This document shows, in pieces, positions 44,603 through 52,413 of a stretch of 64,000 nt of DNA. The DNA lies in NCBI RefSeq assembly GCF_023544665.1, contig NZ_JAMJFL010000005.1, positions 124,001 to 188,000 on the forward strand, read 5' to 3'. Below the pieces are notes generated by a model that saw nothing but the letters and a program-made list of their open reading frames with translations, was not told where the DNA came from and did no database searches. The stretch's first letter is position 1. Every line of letters begins with the position of its first letter. This DNA comes from Streptomyces sp. YS415. Lineage in GTDB: Bacteria > Actinomycetota > Actinomycetes > Streptomycetales > Streptomycetaceae. Position numbers and translations under genes: made by a program.

Positions 44603-44777
44603 GGCCGTAGAACTTCTCTGTCTCTTCCACGGCGGTCTGGAACCGCTCGTCGAAGTCGTCGCGAATGAGCGTCCGGACCACATAGTCCTGGACGCTCATT
44701 CCTCTTTTCGCCGCATGGTGCCGGAGCCGTTCGAGCAGCTCCCCGTCCATCCGCAGGCTGAGCACGCTGGTCCCCAT
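44595..44777 (-). CDS. ribbon-helix-helix DNA-binding protein
   Basis: A 60-residue protein with the pattern SVLSLRMDGELLERLRHHAAKRGMSVQDYVVRTLI, the beta-strand plus two helices of a CopG/Arc-type repressor, followed by an acidic tail ending EKFYGLT. Such proteins are often antitoxins, but no toxin gene is on the same strand on either side, so it is probably a stand-alone regulator. ATG 44777 has GAGGTGA upstream; a GTG at 44792 would add five residues. It overlaps the NCS2 gene by eight bases at the 3' end. Confidence 0.82.
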   Translation of the reverse strand: MGTSVLSLRMDGELLERLRHHAAKRGMSVQDYVVRTLIRDDFDERFQTAVEETEKFYGLT

Positions 44778-44900
44778 GGCTACGAGGGTCACCTCACGCG
44801 GCCGGACCGCGGGTCGCTTTCCGGATTCGGCTCACTCATATGGGTGACGGCGCGGTTCAGTGGCCAGGCTCACGGGGACGTGTGCGCGTGAGGCTGGTCT

Positions 44901-44926
44901 TTAGTCAGGGTAATGAGTTAACCTAA
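44901..44926. promoter_or_regulatory. candidate MarR operator
   Basis: The AT-rich stretch TTAGTCAGGGTAATGAGTTAACCTAA, split here as TTAGTCAGGGTAA and TGAGTTAACCTAA, is an imperfect inverted repeat (TTAG/CTAA, GG/CC) directly before the marR ribosome-binding site. MarR proteins commonly bind such sites to repress their own operon. Confidence 0.45.
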
Positions 44927-44931
44927 GGAAC

Positions 44932-45369
44932 ATGTCGGACCTTACCCATGGCGACGACGCTGCCGCCGTGAACTCCCTGCGCTCCGCGGTCATGCGGCTG
45001 TCCCGCCGGCTCAAGCACCAGCGGGTCGACGAGTCGCTGAGCCCCACCGAGATGTCGGTGCTCGGCACCCTGTCCAACTGCGGCCGGGCCACCCCGGGCG
45101 AACTCGCCCGCAAGGAGCACGTCCAGCCGCCGTCGATGACCCGCATCGTCGCGCTGCTGGAGGCCAAGGGCCTGGTCCGGCTGGAGCCGCACCCCGAGGA
45201 CCGGCGCCAGAAGGTCGTCACGCAGACCGAGCAGGCCGAGGCGATGCTCGCCGAGAGCCGCACCAAGCGCAACGCCTTCCTGGCCACCCTGGTCGAGGGT
45301 CTCGACGAGGACGAGTGGGCGAAACTCCGCGCCGCCGCCCCCGTACTGGAGAAGCTCGCACACCTGTAA
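44932..45369 (+). CDS. MarR-family transcriptional regulator
   Basis: A 145-residue winged-helix regulator. LSPTEMSVLGTL, the recognition helix HVQPPSMTRIVALLEAKGLV, and the wing HPEDRRQKVV are at the usual MarR positions (about residues 39-95). It should dimerise and sense a small aromatic or drug-like ligand. The ATG is preceded by AAGGAAC. The MFS transporter gene starts 26 bases after its stop, so the two form an efflux operon controlled by this protein. Confidence 0.92.
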   Translation: MSDLTHGDDAAAVNSLRSAVMRLSRRLKHQRVDESLSPTEMSVLGTLSNCGRATPGELARKEHVQPPSMTRIVALLEAKGLVRLEPHPEDRRQKVVTQTEQAEAMLAESRTKRNAFLATLVEGLDEDEWAKLRAAAPVLEKLAHL

Positions 45370-45395
45370 GCGTCATCCGAAGGAGGCGAACACTT

Positions 45396-46733
45396 TTGAG
45401 TACGGGATCCGGAGCAGCTTCCGCCCCCGCACCGGCCACCCCCACCACCCGCACATCCTCGATGTTCAGCTCGCTGCGCATCCGCAACTACCGCCTGTTC
45501 TTCCTCGGCCAGGTCGTCTCCAACACCGGCACCTGGATGCAGCGCATCGCCCAGGACTGGCTGGTCCTCAGCCTCACCGGCTCCGCGACCGCCGTCGGCA
45601 TCACCACGGCCCTGCAGTTCCTGCCGATGCTGCTCTTCGGCCTCTACGGCGGCGTCCTCGTCGACCGGCTGCCCAAGCGGCCCACGCTGCTGGTCACCCA
45701 GGCGTCCATGGCCCTGACCGGCCTCGCGCTCGCCTTCCTCACCCTGAGCGGACACGTCGAGGTCTGGCACGTCTACCTCGCCGCCTTCGCCGTGGGCCTC
45801 GCGACCGTCGTCGACAACCCCGCCCGGCAGACCTTCGTCACCGAGATGGTCGGCCCCGACCAGCTGCAGAACGCGGTCAGCCTGAACTCGGCGAACTTCC
45901 AGTCCGCACGCCTCGTCGGCCCGGCGGTGGCCGGCCTGATGATCACCGGCGTCGGCACGGGCTGGGCCTTCCTCTTCAACGGCCTGTCCTTCGTCGCGCC
46001 CATGGCCGGGCTGCTGCTGATGCGCGCCCGGGACCTGCACGTCGTCGAGCGCGCCCCGCGCGGCAAGGGCCAGATGCGGGAGGGCCTGCGGTACGTCGCC
46101 GGACGCCCGGAGCTGATCTGGACCATCGTCCTGGTCGGGTTCGTCAGCACCTTCGGCTTCAACTTCCCCGTCTACCTCTCCGCCTTCGCCGACGACGTCT
46201 TCCACGCGGGCGCCGGCTCCTACAGCCTGTTCAACACCCTGATGGCGGTCGGCTCCCTGGCGGGCGCCCTGCTCGCCGCCCGCCGCGGCACCGCCCGGCT
46301 CAGGGTGCTGGTCGCGGGCGCGGTGGCCTTCGGCATGCTGGAGATCGTGGCCGCGCTGGCCCCGGCGCTGTGGATGTTCGCGCTGCTCATGATCCCGATC
46401 GGGATGTTCGGCATGACGGTCAACGTCACCGCCAACAGCAGCGTCCAGCTCAGCACCGACCCGGCCATGCGCGGCCGGGTGATGGCCCTGTACATGATGG
46501 TGTTCATGGGCGGCGCCCCGCTGGGCGCGCCGATCGCCGGCTGGATCACCGACGCGTACGGCGTCCGGGCCGGCCTGGCCGCCGGCGGGGTCGTCGCGGC
46601 GGCCGCGGCGGTCGTGATCGGGCTGGTCCTGGCCCGCGTCGGCAACCTCCGGCTGGCGCTCGGCTGGCACCGCGGCCACCCGGTGGTCCGGTTCGTGCCG
46701 AGGGAGCGGGAGCAGCTGGCACCGGCGGCCTGA
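45396..46733 (+). CDS. MFS exporter (DHA3/EntS-like)
   Basis: A 445-residue major facilitator with 12 membrane helices, beginning FSSLRIRNYRLFFLGQVVSNTGTWMQRIAQDWLV. That start is typical of the EntS/DHA3 exporter family, which moves siderophores or drugs out of the cell. Motif A appears as GGVLVDRLPKRPTLL. The TTG at 45396 has GGAGG nine bases upstream and is well supported. Co-transcribed with marR, so probably induced by its own substrate. A thpR gene follows by 16 bases and may share the transcript. Confidence 0.88.
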   Translation: MSTGSGAASAPAPATPTTRTSSMFSSLRIRNYRLFFLGQVVSNTGTWMQRIAQDWLVLSLTGSATAVGITTALQFLPMLLFGLYGGVLVDRLPKRPTLLVTQASMALTGLALAFLTLSGHVEVWHVYLAAFAVGLATVVDNPARQTFVTEMVGPDQLQNAVSLNSANFQSARLVGPAVAGLMITGVGTGWAFLFNGLSFVAPMAGLLLMRARDLHVVERAPRGKGQMREGLRYVAGRPELIWTIVLVGFVSTFGFNFPVYLSAFADDVFHAGAGSYSLFNTLMAVGSLAGALLAARRGTARLRVLVAGAVAFGMLEIVAALAPALWMFALLMIPIGMFGMTVNVTANSSVQLSTDPAMRGRVMALYMMVFMGGAPLGAPIAGWITDAYGVRAGLAAGGVVAAAAAVVIGLVLARVGNLRLALGWHRGHPVVRFVPREREQLAPAA

Positions 46734-46749
46734 CTGGCAGGGTGGGCCC

Positions 46750-47322
46750 ATGAGACTCTTCGCCGCGCTGCTCCCGCCGGACGACGTTTCCCGTGAACTG
46801 GCCACCGAGGTCGACCGGTTGCGGCAGCTGCCCGGCTCGGACGCCCTGCGCTGGACCGGCCGCCCCGGATGGCACTTCACCCTCGCCTTCTACGGCGAGG
46901 TCGACGACGACGTCGTACCGGAGCTGTCGGAGCGGCTCGCGCGCGCGGCGCACCGGACGCAGCCCTTCGCGCTGGCCCTGCGCGGGGGCGGGCAGTTCGG
47001 GCACGGCCGGGTCCTGTGGGTGGGCGCGGACGGGGACCTGCCGGTCCTGCGCCTGCTCGCCGACCGGGCCCAGGCGGCGGGCCGGAAGGCGGGGGTGGCG
47101 ATGGGGGAGCACCGGCGGTACACGGCGCATCTGACGGTGGCCCGCAGCCGGTCGGCCGTGGACCCGCGCCCCTGCCTGACCGCCCTGGACGCCTTCACGA
47201 GCCGCACCTGGACGGTGGGGGAGCTGGTGCTGATGCGCAGCGAGCTGCCGGCGTCCGGGGTGCCGGGCGAGCAGCCCCGCTACGAGGCGGTCGCCCGCCT
47301 GCCGCTCGGACGGGCCGGTTAG
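46750..47322 (+). CDS. thpR: RNA 2',3'-cyclic phosphodiesterase ThpR
   Basis: A 190-residue 2H-phosphoesterase. The two HxT motifs are HFTL (about residue 42) and HLTVARS (about 126), and the protein begins MRLFAALLPP as this family does. It opens 2',3'-cyclic phosphates on RNA in vitro; the cellular substrate is unclear. The start follows CAGGGTGGGCCC. It lies 16 bases after the MFS gene on the same strand. A tiny membrane-peptide gene and a terminator follow. Confidence 0.9.
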   Translation: MRLFAALLPPDDVSRELATEVDRLRQLPGSDALRWTGRPGWHFTLAFYGEVDDDVVPELSERLARAAHRTQPFALALRGGGQFGHGRVLWVGADGDLPVLRLLADRAQAAGRKAGVAMGEHRRYTAHLTVARSRSAVDPRPCLTALDAFTSRTWTVGELVLMRSELPASGVPGEQPRYEAVARLPLGRAG

Positions 47323-47332
47323 GCTCGATGGC

Positions 47333-47422
47333 GTGGACCCGAAAACCCGGAACCGGATCATGGCCGGTGCGCTTGTGCTGATGTTCGTCGTGGTGGCCCT
47401 GGCCTCCGCCATCGGCGGGTGA
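47333..47422 (+). CDS. 29-residue single-pass membrane peptide
   Basis: GTG 47333 opens a 29-codon frame: a basic, soluble start (VDPKTRNR) and one hydrophobic helix (IMAGALVLMFVVVALASAIGG), then TGA. Basic charges before the helix predict the N-terminus inside. I recall very similar 29-30-residue peptides (MDPKTRNRIM...) annotated in other streptomycetes, which supports a real gene. It starts 10 bases after the thpR stop and ends directly at a terminator hairpin, so it would be the last gene of the marR-MFS-thpR transcript. The function is unknown. Confidence 0.65.
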   Translation: MDPKTRNRIMAGALVLMFVVVALASAIGG

Positions 47423-47458
47423 GGGGAGCGCCCCGGCACCCGGCCGGACGCGCTCCCC
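47423..47458. terminator. terminator at the end of the thpR unit
   Basis: GGGGAGCGC (47423-47431) pairs with GCGCTCCCC (47450-47458), and the inner CCGG/CCGG can add to the stem. It lies between convergent genes, eight bases before the aldo-keto reductase stop. Confidence 0.8.
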
Positions 47459-47466
47459 TTCCCGCG

Positions 47467-48456
47467 CTACCAGGCGAACGCCTCCGGAGAGGGCCCCGGA
47501 CCGGGGAAGATCTCCTCGAGGCCGGTCAGCAGCTCCTCGCTCAGCTCCAGCTCGGCCGCCTTCACCGCGGAGTCGAGCTGCTGCGCCGTGCGCGGACCCA
47601 CGATCGGGCCGGTGACGCCGGGACGCGTGAGGAGCCACGCCAGGGCCGCCTCACCGGGCTCCACGCCGTGCTTGTCCAGCAGGTCCTCGTAGGACTGGAG
47701 CCGGGCGCGGGCGGCGGGATCGGCGAGGGTGTCGGCCGCGCGCCCGGAGGCACGGCGCCCGCCCTCCGCCTCCTTCCTGATCACGCCGCCGAGCAGACCG
47801 CCGTGCAGCGGTGACCAGGGGATGACGCCGAGCCCGTAGTCCTGGGCGGCCGGAATGACCTCCATCTCGGCGCGCCGCTCGTAGAGGTTGTACAGGCACT
47901 GCTCGCTGACCAGGCCGTACGAGCCGCGGCGGGCGGCGGTCTCGTTGGCCTGGGCGATCTTGTAGCCGGGGAAGTTGCTGGACCCGGCGTAGAGGATCTT
48001 GCCCTGCTGGACCAGGACGTCGATGGCCTGCCAGATCTCCTCGAACGGGGTGTCCCGGTCGATGTGGTGGAACTGGTAGAGGTCGATGTAGTCGGTGCCG
48101 AGCCGCTTCAGCGAGGCGTCGACGGCCCGGCGGATGTTGAGCGCCGAGAGTTTGTCGTGGTTCGGCCAGGCCGGGCCGTCGGCGCCCATGTTGCCGTACA
48201 CCTTGGTGGCGAGGACGACCTTGTCGCGGCGGTCGCCGCCCTTGGCGAACCAGCTGCCGATGATCGACTCGGTGCGGCCCTTGGCCTCGCCCCAGCCGTA
48301 CACATTGGCGGTGTCGAAGAAGTTGATGCCCGCGTCCAGCGCCGCGTCCATGATCGCGTGGCTGTCGGCTTCGTCGGTCTGCGGTCCGAAGTTCATGGTG
48401 CCGAGGACGAGTCGGCTGACCTTGAGACCCGTGCGTCCGAGCTGCGTGTACTTCAT
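47467..48456 (-). CDS. aldo/keto reductase
   Basis: A 329-residue NADPH-dependent (beta/alpha)8 oxidoreductase. The catalytic set is D48 and Y53 (FFDTANVYGWG), K85 (VVLATK), and H130/H131 (DLYQFHHID), and the cofactor region is the IVGPRTAQQL segment near the C-terminus. The closest type is the YakC/YajO-like general aldo-keto reductase group. It reduces aldehydes or ketones, substrate unknown. The ATG at 48456 is at the family start MKYTQLGRTG. It is monocistronic. Confidence 0.9.
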   Translation of the reverse strand: MKYTQLGRTGLKVSRLVLGTMNFGPQTDEADSHAIMDAALDAGINFFDTANVYGWGEAKGRTESIIGSWFAKGGDRRDKVVLATKVYGNMGADGPAWPNHDKLSALNIRRAVDASLKRLGTDYIDLYQFHHIDRDTPFEEIWQAIDVLVQQGKILYAGSSNFPGYKIAQANETAARRGSYGLVSEQCLYNLYERRAEMEVIPAAQDYGLGVIPWSPLHGGLLGGVIRKEAEGGRRASGRAADTLADPAARARLQSYEDLLDKHGVEPGEAALAWLLTRPGVTGPIVGPRTAQQLDSAVKAAELELSEELLTGLEEIFPGPGPSPEAFAW

Positions 48457-48501
48457 GACGGACCAGCCAACGCCGTAGAGCGGACTCGAAGCAAGCGTCC
48501 G

Positions 48502-49122
48502 TTACCGCAGTTCGGCGAACAGACCCCGTACGCGGCTGCCGTCCCGGGCCGTCCAGGGCCCGGCGACATGGCCGACGGCGCCCGCGGGAGGGGCTTCGGG
48601 GAGGCCGAGGCGGCGGTGGAGGCGGAGGGCGGTGCCGTTGCCGGCGGGCAGCTCGGTGCCGGCCTCGTCGTCCCGGGCCGGTCCGTGCGCCCGGAGGCCG
48701 CCGGTGCCGGTGAAGGAGCGGGCGATGTCCGGGTCCGGGGTGTTGTCGACGCTCTGCATCTGCGCCTGGGCGCGCCCTTCGACGAGAGCGAGCAGCTCGG
48801 CGACCAGCACCGGGTCGTGGCAGCCGTCGTAGGCCCAGCGCTTGCCCAGCACCCCGTGGTCCATGGTCCCGACGAGGGCGTGTTCGGCGCCGTCCAGCGG
48901 GGCGCCGCGGTAGGTGAGGGGGACGAGGTAGGCGACCCCGTCGGCGTCGGCCGCCACCATGAACTCGATCCCGACCTCGCCCGCCGGGTCGTCCAGCCGG
49001 AAGCCACCGGCCTTGGTCAGCTCCGGGGTGCCGTTGCCCGCGTACCAGGGGCGGGTGGGCAGCCACGTGGTGAGCAGGTCGAGCTTGGAGGGCTGGAGGG
49101 TGGTGTGATGAATGATCGCCAT
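48502..49122 (-). CDS. maltokinase N-terminal cap-like protein
   Basis: A 206-residue protein beginning MAIIHHTTLQPSKLDLLTTWLPTRPWYAG. This matches the cap domain found at the N-terminus of maltokinase (Pep2/Mak), here without the kinase domain. The middle VGIEFMVAADADGVAYLVPLTYRGAPLDGAEHALVGTMDHGVLGKRWAYDGCHDP is the rest of that cap. Free-standing cap proteins are common in streptomycetes; no activity is known. It lies 14 bases after the Uma2 nuclease gene and may share its transcript. GTG 49128 would add two residues. Confidence 0.8.
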   Translation of the reverse strand: MAIIHHTTLQPSKLDLLTTWLPTRPWYAGNGTPELTKAGGFRLDDPAGEVGIEFMVAADADGVAYLVPLTYRGAPLDGAEHALVGTMDHGVLGKRWAYDGCHDPVLVAELLALVEGRAQAQMQSVDNTPDPDIARSFTGTGGLRAHGPARDDEAGTELPAGNGTALRLHRRLGLPEAPPAGAVGHVAGPWTARDGSRVRGLFAELR

Positions 49123-49136
49123 GCGCACTGATTCTG

Positions 49137-49724
49137 TCAGTCGCGGGGGAACTCGTCGGTCCTGAGGGTGAGGTCGACGACGGTGCCGGTGAGGTCCACC
49201 TCGTCACCGAAGGGCACTTTGGTCTCGGTGGCGTAGTCGTCGCCCTTGGGGTTCGTGTAGAGGTGACACCGACCCTGGTAGGGGTCGACGACCAGGTAGA
49301 GGGGGACGTCGGCGGCGGCGTAGGCGGACTTCTTGGGGCCGTAGTCGTTGGCGGCGGTGTCCTTGGAGATGACTTCGGCGACGAACTCGATGTCCTTGTA
49401 CTGCCAGCGGCCCTTGTCGTCCTTCTGGGCGCCCTCCGCGAGAGCTGTCACATCGGTGGCGAACCCGTTGAGATGTCCGGGATAGTCGATGCGGACGTCG
49501 GACTTGACGCGCTGGCGCGGATACTTGGCGCGCAGCTGCTCGACGAGGTCCAGGATGATGTCCCAGTGATGGTCCCGCTGCGGCGACATGAAGATGTGCC
49601 CCCCGACGATCTCGGTCTTGTATCCCTCGGGGATGGGCATCTTCTCAAGCCACTCGAACATGACGTCCAGAGTGAGCTCGTCGTTGGCTTCGGCCATCTC
49701 GATCCTGTCGTCAAGGACGGTCAT
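49137..49724 (-). CDS. Uma2-family endonuclease (DUF820)
   Basis: A 195-residue PD-(D/E)XK-type protein of the Uma2 family. It starts TLDVMFEWLEKMPIPEGYKTEIVGG, and the core has the VRIDYPG, ATDVTAL and FVAEVISKDT strand-Asp/Glu-Lys arrangement, then KKSAYAAADVPLYLVVDPYQG. Uma2 genes are numerous in streptomycetes; a nuclease activity is predicted but not shown for most. The ATG at 49724 has a strong GGAGGAG. No restriction or toxin partner is adjacent. Confidence 0.85.
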   Translation of the reverse strand: MTVLDDRIEMAEANDELTLDVMFEWLEKMPIPEGYKTEIVGGHIFMSPQRDHHWDIILDLVEQLRAKYPRQRVKSDVRIDYPGHLNGFATDVTALAEGAQKDDKGRWQYKDIEFVAEVISKDTAANDYGPKKSAYAAADVPLYLVVDPYQGRCHLYTNPKGDDYATETKVPFGDEVDLTGTVVDLTLRTDEFPRD

Positions 49725-49796
49725 CGTGGCGCTCCTCCCCGGCTGCCGCTCGAACACGGTCAGCCGCGCAGTACAACGATACGAGCGGTCATGAGG

Positions 49797-50483
49797 TCAC
49801 GAACCGCACTCAGGAACGTATTCCCCGCCGATCCCCCACCCCTGCCACAGCGCCTCCGCGAACGCCTCCGCGATCTTGTGCTCGCCGCTCGCGTTCGGAT
49901 GGGTGCCGTCGTAGGTGTCGAGGGTGATGTCGTACGACGGCGGGGGCGAGGTCAGCAGCAGCGGTGAGCGGGGTTCGTCCAGGTCGGCGACGGCCTTCGC
50001 CAGGAGTTCGTTGAAGCGGGTGACCTGGGCGCCGAAATCCGGCTCGGACTCGGCCCGGATGTTGGGGACGACCGGCAGGATCGCCATCCGCACCGTCGGC
50101 CGGGCCGCCCGCGCCTCGGCCACGAACGCGCGCACGTTGTCCGCCGTCTGCTCCGGGTTCGTGTAGAAGCCCAGGTCGATCAGGCCCAGGGAGACCAGGA
50201 GCACGTCCGCCCGGTGGGTGCGCACCGCCTCGCCGATCAGCGGGGCCATGTGCAGCCAGCCCTCGCCCCAGCCCGCGAGGTGGGCCCGGGGGAAGTCGGG
50301 GTCGGCGTACTCGTACGACGTGGCCGCGCCCGTCGCCTTGTCGTACAGCGTCTCGCGCGGGCCGACGAGGGTGAAGGGGCTGCCGCAGGTGTCGCGCAGG
50401 TGCTGCCACAGCCGGTGGCGCCAGGTGTGTTCGCCGGCGCTTCCGATCGTCTGGGAGTCACCGACGGGCATGAACCTGAGCAT
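49797..50483 (-). CDS. SGNH/GDSL hydrolase
   Basis: A 228-residue SGNH hydrolase without a signal peptide. The block I nucleophile Ser is in VGDSQTIG (about residue 10), the block III Asn-like segment is around LVSLGLIDLGF, and the Asp-His pair is in DGTHPNASGEHKIAEA near the C-terminus. It should cleave an ester, perhaps of a lipid or polysaccharide. The start is taken at ATG 50483; ATG 50471 (MPVGDS) would also retain all motifs. It is divergent from the surface protein gene. Confidence 0.82.
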   Translation of the reverse strand: MLRFMPVGDSQTIGSAGEHTWRHRLWQHLRDTCGSPFTLVGPRETLYDKATGAATSYEYADPDFPRAHLAGWGEGWLHMAPLIGEAVRTHRADVLLVSLGLIDLGFYTNPEQTADNVRAFVAEARAARPTVRMAILPVVPNIRAESEPDFGAQVTRFNELLAKAVADLDEPRSPLLLTSPPPSYDITLDTYDGTHPNASGEHKIAEAFAEALWQGWGIGGEYVPECGS

Positions 50484-50573
50484 CCGCTCATGATGAACGA
50501 TCCGCGGGTCGGGTGGGGTGTGAGGCCGGACACGCCTGCCCGAACGGCCGGGCGGGATGGCAGGCTTGGCGGC

Positions 50574-51548
50574 ATGCGCCGACCCTTCGCCGTCCTCGCC
50601 GCCGCCCTCCTCGCGGGCGCGTTCGCCGTGCCCGCCGCCGCAGCCGACGGCGACGACGGCTTCACCATCGAGGACCCGCGCATCACCGAGTCCAGCGGTC
50701 TCGCCGCCTCGCGCCAGCACCCGGGCATCTACTGGACCCACAACGACAGCGACGACGGCGCCTTCCTCTACGCGGTGGACAGCGCCACCGGCGACACCGT
50801 CGCCACGATTACCATGACCGGCGTCGGCGCCCCCCGTGACGTCGAGGCGATCTCCGTCGGTCCCGGCAACCAGCTCTGGGTGGGGGACATCGGCGACAAC
50901 CTCGGCGGCACCTGGCCGCACGTGTGGATCTACCGGCTGCCCGAGCCCAAGGAGCTGCGGGACGCGACGGTCAAGGCCACCCAGTACGTCGTGAAGTACC
51001 AGGACGGGGCGCGGGACGCCGAGTCGCTCGTCGTGCACCCGAAGACCGGGCGCGTCTACATCGTGGACAAGCAGGACGGCGACAGCCACCTCTACGAGGG
51101 TCCGGCCGAACTCTCCGCCTCCGGCACGAACGTCTTCGAGCCCGTCGCCACCGTCGAGAACCTCCAGGCCACCGACGCCACCCTCGCCCCCGACGGCAGC
51201 ACGCTCGTCGTGCGCAGCTACTTCGGCGCCGCCGCCTACGACTGGAACGGTGGCGACCTGAAGAAGACCGGCCGGCTGAGCGTGCCGTTCCTCGGGCAGG
51301 GCGAGTCGGTCACCTACACCGCCGACGGCTCGACGCTGATGTACGGCGCCGAGGGCGCGGAGAGCTCCGTCGAGCCGGAGGACGCCCCGGGGGACGCGGC
51401 GGGCACCGACAAGTCACCTTCGGGGGAGGGGAGTTCGGCGTCCGGCGGGGACGGTGAGGGGGGCGGGGACTACAAGGTCGGCGCCCTGGCCGTGGCCGCC
51501 GTCGTCGTCGCCGGGCTCGGTTTCCGGCGGCTGCTGCGGCGCCGCTGA
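50574..51548 (+). CDS. secreted beta-propeller-like protein with C-terminal anchor
   Basis: A 324-residue protein with a Sec signal peptide (MRRPFAVLAAALLAGAFAVPAAAA). The body has repeated WD40/NHL-like beta strands (SSGLAASRQHPGIYWTHNDSDDGAFLYAVD, VGDIGDNL). A Glu/Gly/Ser-rich spacer follows, then a final membrane helix plus RRLLRRR. The C-terminus suggests a surface-anchored protein facing outside; an esterase-like or binding role is possible, but no catalytic motif stands out. The start at ATG 50574 is decided by the signal peptide. It is monocistronic. Confidence 0.82.
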   Translation: MRRPFAVLAAALLAGAFAVPAAAADGDDGFTIEDPRITESSGLAASRQHPGIYWTHNDSDDGAFLYAVDSATGDTVATITMTGVGAPRDVEAISVGPGNQLWVGDIGDNLGGTWPHVWIYRLPEPKELRDATVKATQYVVKYQDGARDAESLVVHPKTGRVYIVDKQDGDSHLYEGPAELSASGTNVFEPVATVENLQATDATLAPDGSTLVVRSYFGAAAYDWNGGDLKKTGRLSVPFLGQGESVTYTADGSTLMYGAEGAESSVEPEDAPGDAAGTDKSPSGEGSSASGGDGEGGGDYKVGALAVAAVVVAGLGFRRLLRRR

Positions 51549-51557
51549 GCCCCGCCC

Positions 51558-52325
51558 TCACTCCTCCCGGCGCCGGGCCACGAACACTTCGAGGCCGTCC
51601 AGGATGCGCTGGAGCCCGAACTCGAAGTGGTCGAAGTCGGGGCCCCAGGTGTCCTCGGCCAGCGAGGAGAGCAGGGGATACCGGCCGGACGTCAGGACCT
51701 TCTCCAGCATCGGCGTCTGCGCCTGCCAGAACTCCGCGTCGGTCAGGCCCGTCCGCCGCTCCGCCTCCTGCTGGTACAGCTGGGTGCGCGCGGCGCCCAC
51801 CACATAGCCGTCGATCATGATGATCGCGGAGACCGTCTCGGGGTCGCTCAGGCCCATCGGCTTGAGCCGGGCCAGGATCTTCTCCATGCCGTCCAGGGCG
51901 CTCGGGCCGAGGAGCGGACGGGACTGGTTGACCTGGAGCAGCCACGGATGGCGGCGGTAGAGGTCGAGCGTCGCGCGGCCCAGCGCCTCCAGCGCCGAGC
52001 GCCAGCTGCCGTCGCCCAGGTCGGCGGGGTTCTCGGAGGGGCGCTGGACGCGGTCCAGCATCAGGTCGAGCAGCTCGCCCTTGCCGGGGACGTACCGGTA
52101 CAGCGACATGGTGCCGGTGCCGAGTTCGGCGGCGACCCGGCGCATGGAGACCGCCTCGAGACCCTCGCCGTCCGCCACCCGGACCGCGGCTTCCACGATC
52201 TGGTCGAGAGTGAGGGCCGGTTTGGGGCCGCGGCTGGGGCGCTTGCCGGTGTCCCAGAGCAGCTCCATGGTGCGGGCGATGTCACCGCTGCCGCTGGTCT
52301 CCGTACCGCCCTTGCCGCTGGTCAT
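51558..52325 (-). CDS. TetR/AcrR-family regulator
   Basis: A 255-residue regulator. The helix-turn-helix (LTLDQIVEAAVRVADGEGLEAVSMRRVAAELGTGTMSLYRYV, about residues 38-80) is typical of TetR, and the C-terminal domain is of the TetR_C_1 type often found next to drug exporters. It likely represses the divergent ABC exporter and itself. The ATG at 52325 has GAAGGGC upstream. Two palindromes in the 88-base gap are its probable operators. Confidence 0.9.
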   Translation of the reverse strand: MTSGKGGTETSGSGDIARTMELLWDTGKRPSRGPKPALTLDQIVEAAVRVADGEGLEAVSMRRVAAELGTGTMSLYRYVPGKGELLDLMLDRVQRPSENPADLGDGSWRSALEALGRATLDLYRRHPWLLQVNQSRPLLGPSALDGMEKILARLKPMGLSDPETVSAIIMIDGYVVGAARTQLYQQEAERRTGLTDAEFWQAQTPMLEKVLTSGRYPLLSSLAEDTWGPDFDHFEFGLQRILDGLEVFVARRREE

Positions 52326-52358
52326 GCCCTTCAGCTTAAGTCCTCCGACAAAAACTGG

Positions 52359-52390
52359 GTACGGCGTACGCGCAATCGGGTACGCTGTAC
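52359..52390. promoter_or_regulatory. paired TetR operators
   Basis: GTACGGCGTAC (52359-52369) and GTACGCTGTAC (52380-52390) are two GTAC-N3-GTAC palindromes with centres 21 bases apart, two helical turns. They lie between the divergent tetR and ABC genes, so dimers could bind side by side on the same DNA face. Confidence 0.7.
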
Positions 52391-52413
52391 TCAGTTACCG
52401 AGAAGGGGGACCC

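Noticed and set aside
44595..44777. Toxin-antitoxin pair
   Set aside because: The ribbon-helix-helix protein has no toxin-like gene on its strand; both neighbours are a permease and a MarR unit.
49137..49724. Uma2 nuclease as part of a defence system
   Set aside because: It is a solitary, very common streptomycete family with no restriction, methylase or toxin partner here.
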